A stretch of DNA of 64,000 nucleotides from Synechococcus sp. UW179A (lineage in GTDB: Bacteria > Cyanobacteriota > Cyanobacteriia > PCC-6307 > Cyanobiaceae): the NCBI RefSeq assembly GCF_900473965.1, contig NZ_UCNJ01000032.1, positions 62,001-126,000 of the forward strand, read 5' to 3'. Below the pieces are notes generated by a model. It worked only from the letters and a program-made list of their open reading frames with translations. It ran no database searches and was not told the DNA's origin. Made by a program: the position numbers and the translations under genes. Shown here piece by piece: positions 62,963 through 64,000 of the stretch (position 1 is its first letter; each line of letters begins with the position of its first letter).

Positions 62963-63399
62963 GGCATGCGATCTTCAAGAACCACTCATCCAATCCCTGA
63001 TGCACCCGGAGAAGCAACCCCTGATGATGAACTGCACAATCTTCCGCTGAGCAGGGTTGGCTGACCAGACCACATCGTCGAGTGACTGCGGTGACGATCG
63101 AATGAATCAACCGACAAACAGCAAACCATTACAGCTGCAGTGCACAACAACATGGCAATGGTTTTTTTTCGGAGAAACGCTTCAAACAAACGTCAATAGC
63201 CAGCTGAATGCCGATGATTCATCATCGAAAATTGATTGCTCTTTTGGTAAAAGAGATGACTTCATGAGCGCTTGCAAGACCAATTCAATCCAACACCCAA
63301 TCGCTCCATGTTCCTGAAACCAAACCTGAGCAGATGGGCAATCCCACCTTTCAACTGCCAGAAAGCAGCCGTTGACCGACAAAGCCCAGAAGGAGTCAC
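62963..63399. other. Intergenic stretch with one doubtful frame
   Basis: A plus-strand frame from ATG at 63102 (QPTNSKPLQLQ, 71 codons) has start and stop but unconvincing composition. Contains a T8 tract. Nothing else recognised. Confidence 0.4.
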
Positions 63400-63657
63400 A
63401 TGATGTCGCAGACACAACTCAAGACCCTCGTCAGCAGAGTCCTAGACAATCCAGATCTTCAGTAACGGATCAAAGCGGCCAAGTCAGCTGAGGATGACAT
63501 CGCGATCGCAAAAGAGTACGGCTGCGAACTCGCATCATTGCAGCTCAGAAAACTCAATGAGTCAGAACTGGAAAATGTGGCTGGCGACGATGTCACTCAG
63601 TGCGATATGTATTGGCAGAAGCCAACGACGGCGAGGGCTTTGTGGAAGGTTTGTTGA
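63400..63657 (+). pseudogene. Nif11-like precursor 9, broken by in-frame TAA
   Basis: Reads MSQTQLKTLVSRVLDNPDLQ then TAA at 63463, then RIKAAKSAEDDIAIAKEYG and NESELENVAGDD, with a core containing one Cys and two Thr. The Gly-Gly is changed to Gly-Asp. Two lesions support a decaying gene. Confidence 0.75.
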
Positions 63658-63712
63658 TCTGACTTCAGCTGCACTTCCAGCCTAAACACTCAAAGCACTT
63701 GCATTAGCTGGG

Positions 63713-63825
63713 GCTTTTTATTGCTTCAATAGCCCGACTAATCCCATAAATCAGCCTCCAATATCTGGCACGATTGGGTGCAGCAAGTAATAGCCAAAGA
63801 CACTGCAGCAGACCATTGCTGTAGT
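63713..63825 (+). repeat. Dispersed intergenic repeat, copy 8
   Basis: AATCCCATAAATCAGCCTCC, ATATCTGGCACGATTGGGTG and the long tail AAAGACACTGCAGCAGACC, as in copy 3. Confidence 0.8.
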
Positions 63826-63854
63826 GGTTACACTAACCCATTTTTTCTCAAGCA

Positions 63855-64000
63855 ATGGCTGCGATTGATGATCTGATGGCTGCTCTTATTAGCCATGTTG
63901 AATTACAGCAGGCTATGACAAACGCCACATCTCTAGAAGATGCTGTTGAGGTTGCTGTTGATGCGGGATACAAAGTAACTTCACAGGAGTTGCTAGAAGC
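63855..64000 (+). CDS. Nif11-like leader precursor 10, cut by window end
   Basis: Starts MAAIDDLMAALISHVELQQA and continues EDAVEVAVDAGYKVTSQELL to the window end. The spacing of hydrophobic residues and VAVDAGYKVTSQELLE match a divergent Nif11-like leader. The cleavage site and core are outside the window. Confidence 0.7.
   Translation, partial: MAAIDDLMAALISHVELQQAMTNATSLEDAVEVAVDAGYKVTSQELLE

Noticed and set aside
44500-64000. Possible CRISPR array
   Set aside because: The repeats are irregularly spaced by whole genes, not by uniform spacers.

Overview
The window looks like the chromosome of a marine picocyanobacterium (Synechococcus-like). The housekeeping genes are tightly packed, often overlapping as ATGA or TTGA. 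They include cyanobacterial markers (cytochrome c oxidase ctaCDE with ctaA/ctaB, ndhB, cyAbrB, VIPP1, Ycf46-like AAA protein) and families typical of this group (DUF1651, UPF0284, Nif11-like peptides). No species can be fixed from sequence alone.

Region 1 (about 1-44,000) is core genome. In order it holds: nanE (cut by the window start); an ABC-2 exporter joined to the heme-A genes ctaB-ctaA; divergent ctaC-ctaD-ctaE; cyAbrB; ribE; a bifunctional-nuclease-family gene; an Fe-S aldo/keto reductase; a topA operon divergent from ndhB; an ABC ATPase and an OmpR-type regulator; an M23 peptidase, birA, an aminotransferase and VIPP1; a DUF721 protein; two glycosyltransferases; sppA, aroH and the rpmH-rnpA-PH-yidC-yceD cluster; ycf46-like, serS, rseP, rpsN, pnp, cysQ and rsmI. 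This part is ordinary.

Region 2 (about 44,000-64,000) starts exactly at a tRNA-Arg(UCU) gene and is a genomic island. The 3' 44 bases of the tRNA recur at 49,840 and 57,438, dividing the island into three tandem units that look like tRNA-targeted integrative elements without their integrase. Units 1 and 3 start with the same duplicated block, identical for 437 bases. Units 1 and 2 end with the same DUF1651/hairpin module. Cargo includes two secreted TPR proteins, a DMT transporter, alpha/beta hydrolases, acidic low-complexity proteins and many very small genes.

The most striking content is a dispersed set of ten Nif11/prochlorosin-type precursor peptides: seven intact, two broken by in-frame stops, and one cut by the window end. 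Four further double-glycine peptides of other types lie among them. Leaders are nearly constant and the segments after Gly-Gly are unrelated, often with Cys plus Ser/Thr, as in the lanthipeptide precursors of marine cyanobacteria. No LanM-type enzyme or peptidase/exporter lies in the window, so modification and export would have to come from elsewhere. Around these genes I see a dispersed intergenic repeat (eight copies), a recurring promoter-like TGCTATGAC box, reused 5' leaders attached to different peptides, a reused terminator hairpin, a (TCAC)8 microsatellite and a C10 tract. Together they suggest a system that shuffles cassettes of secreted peptides.
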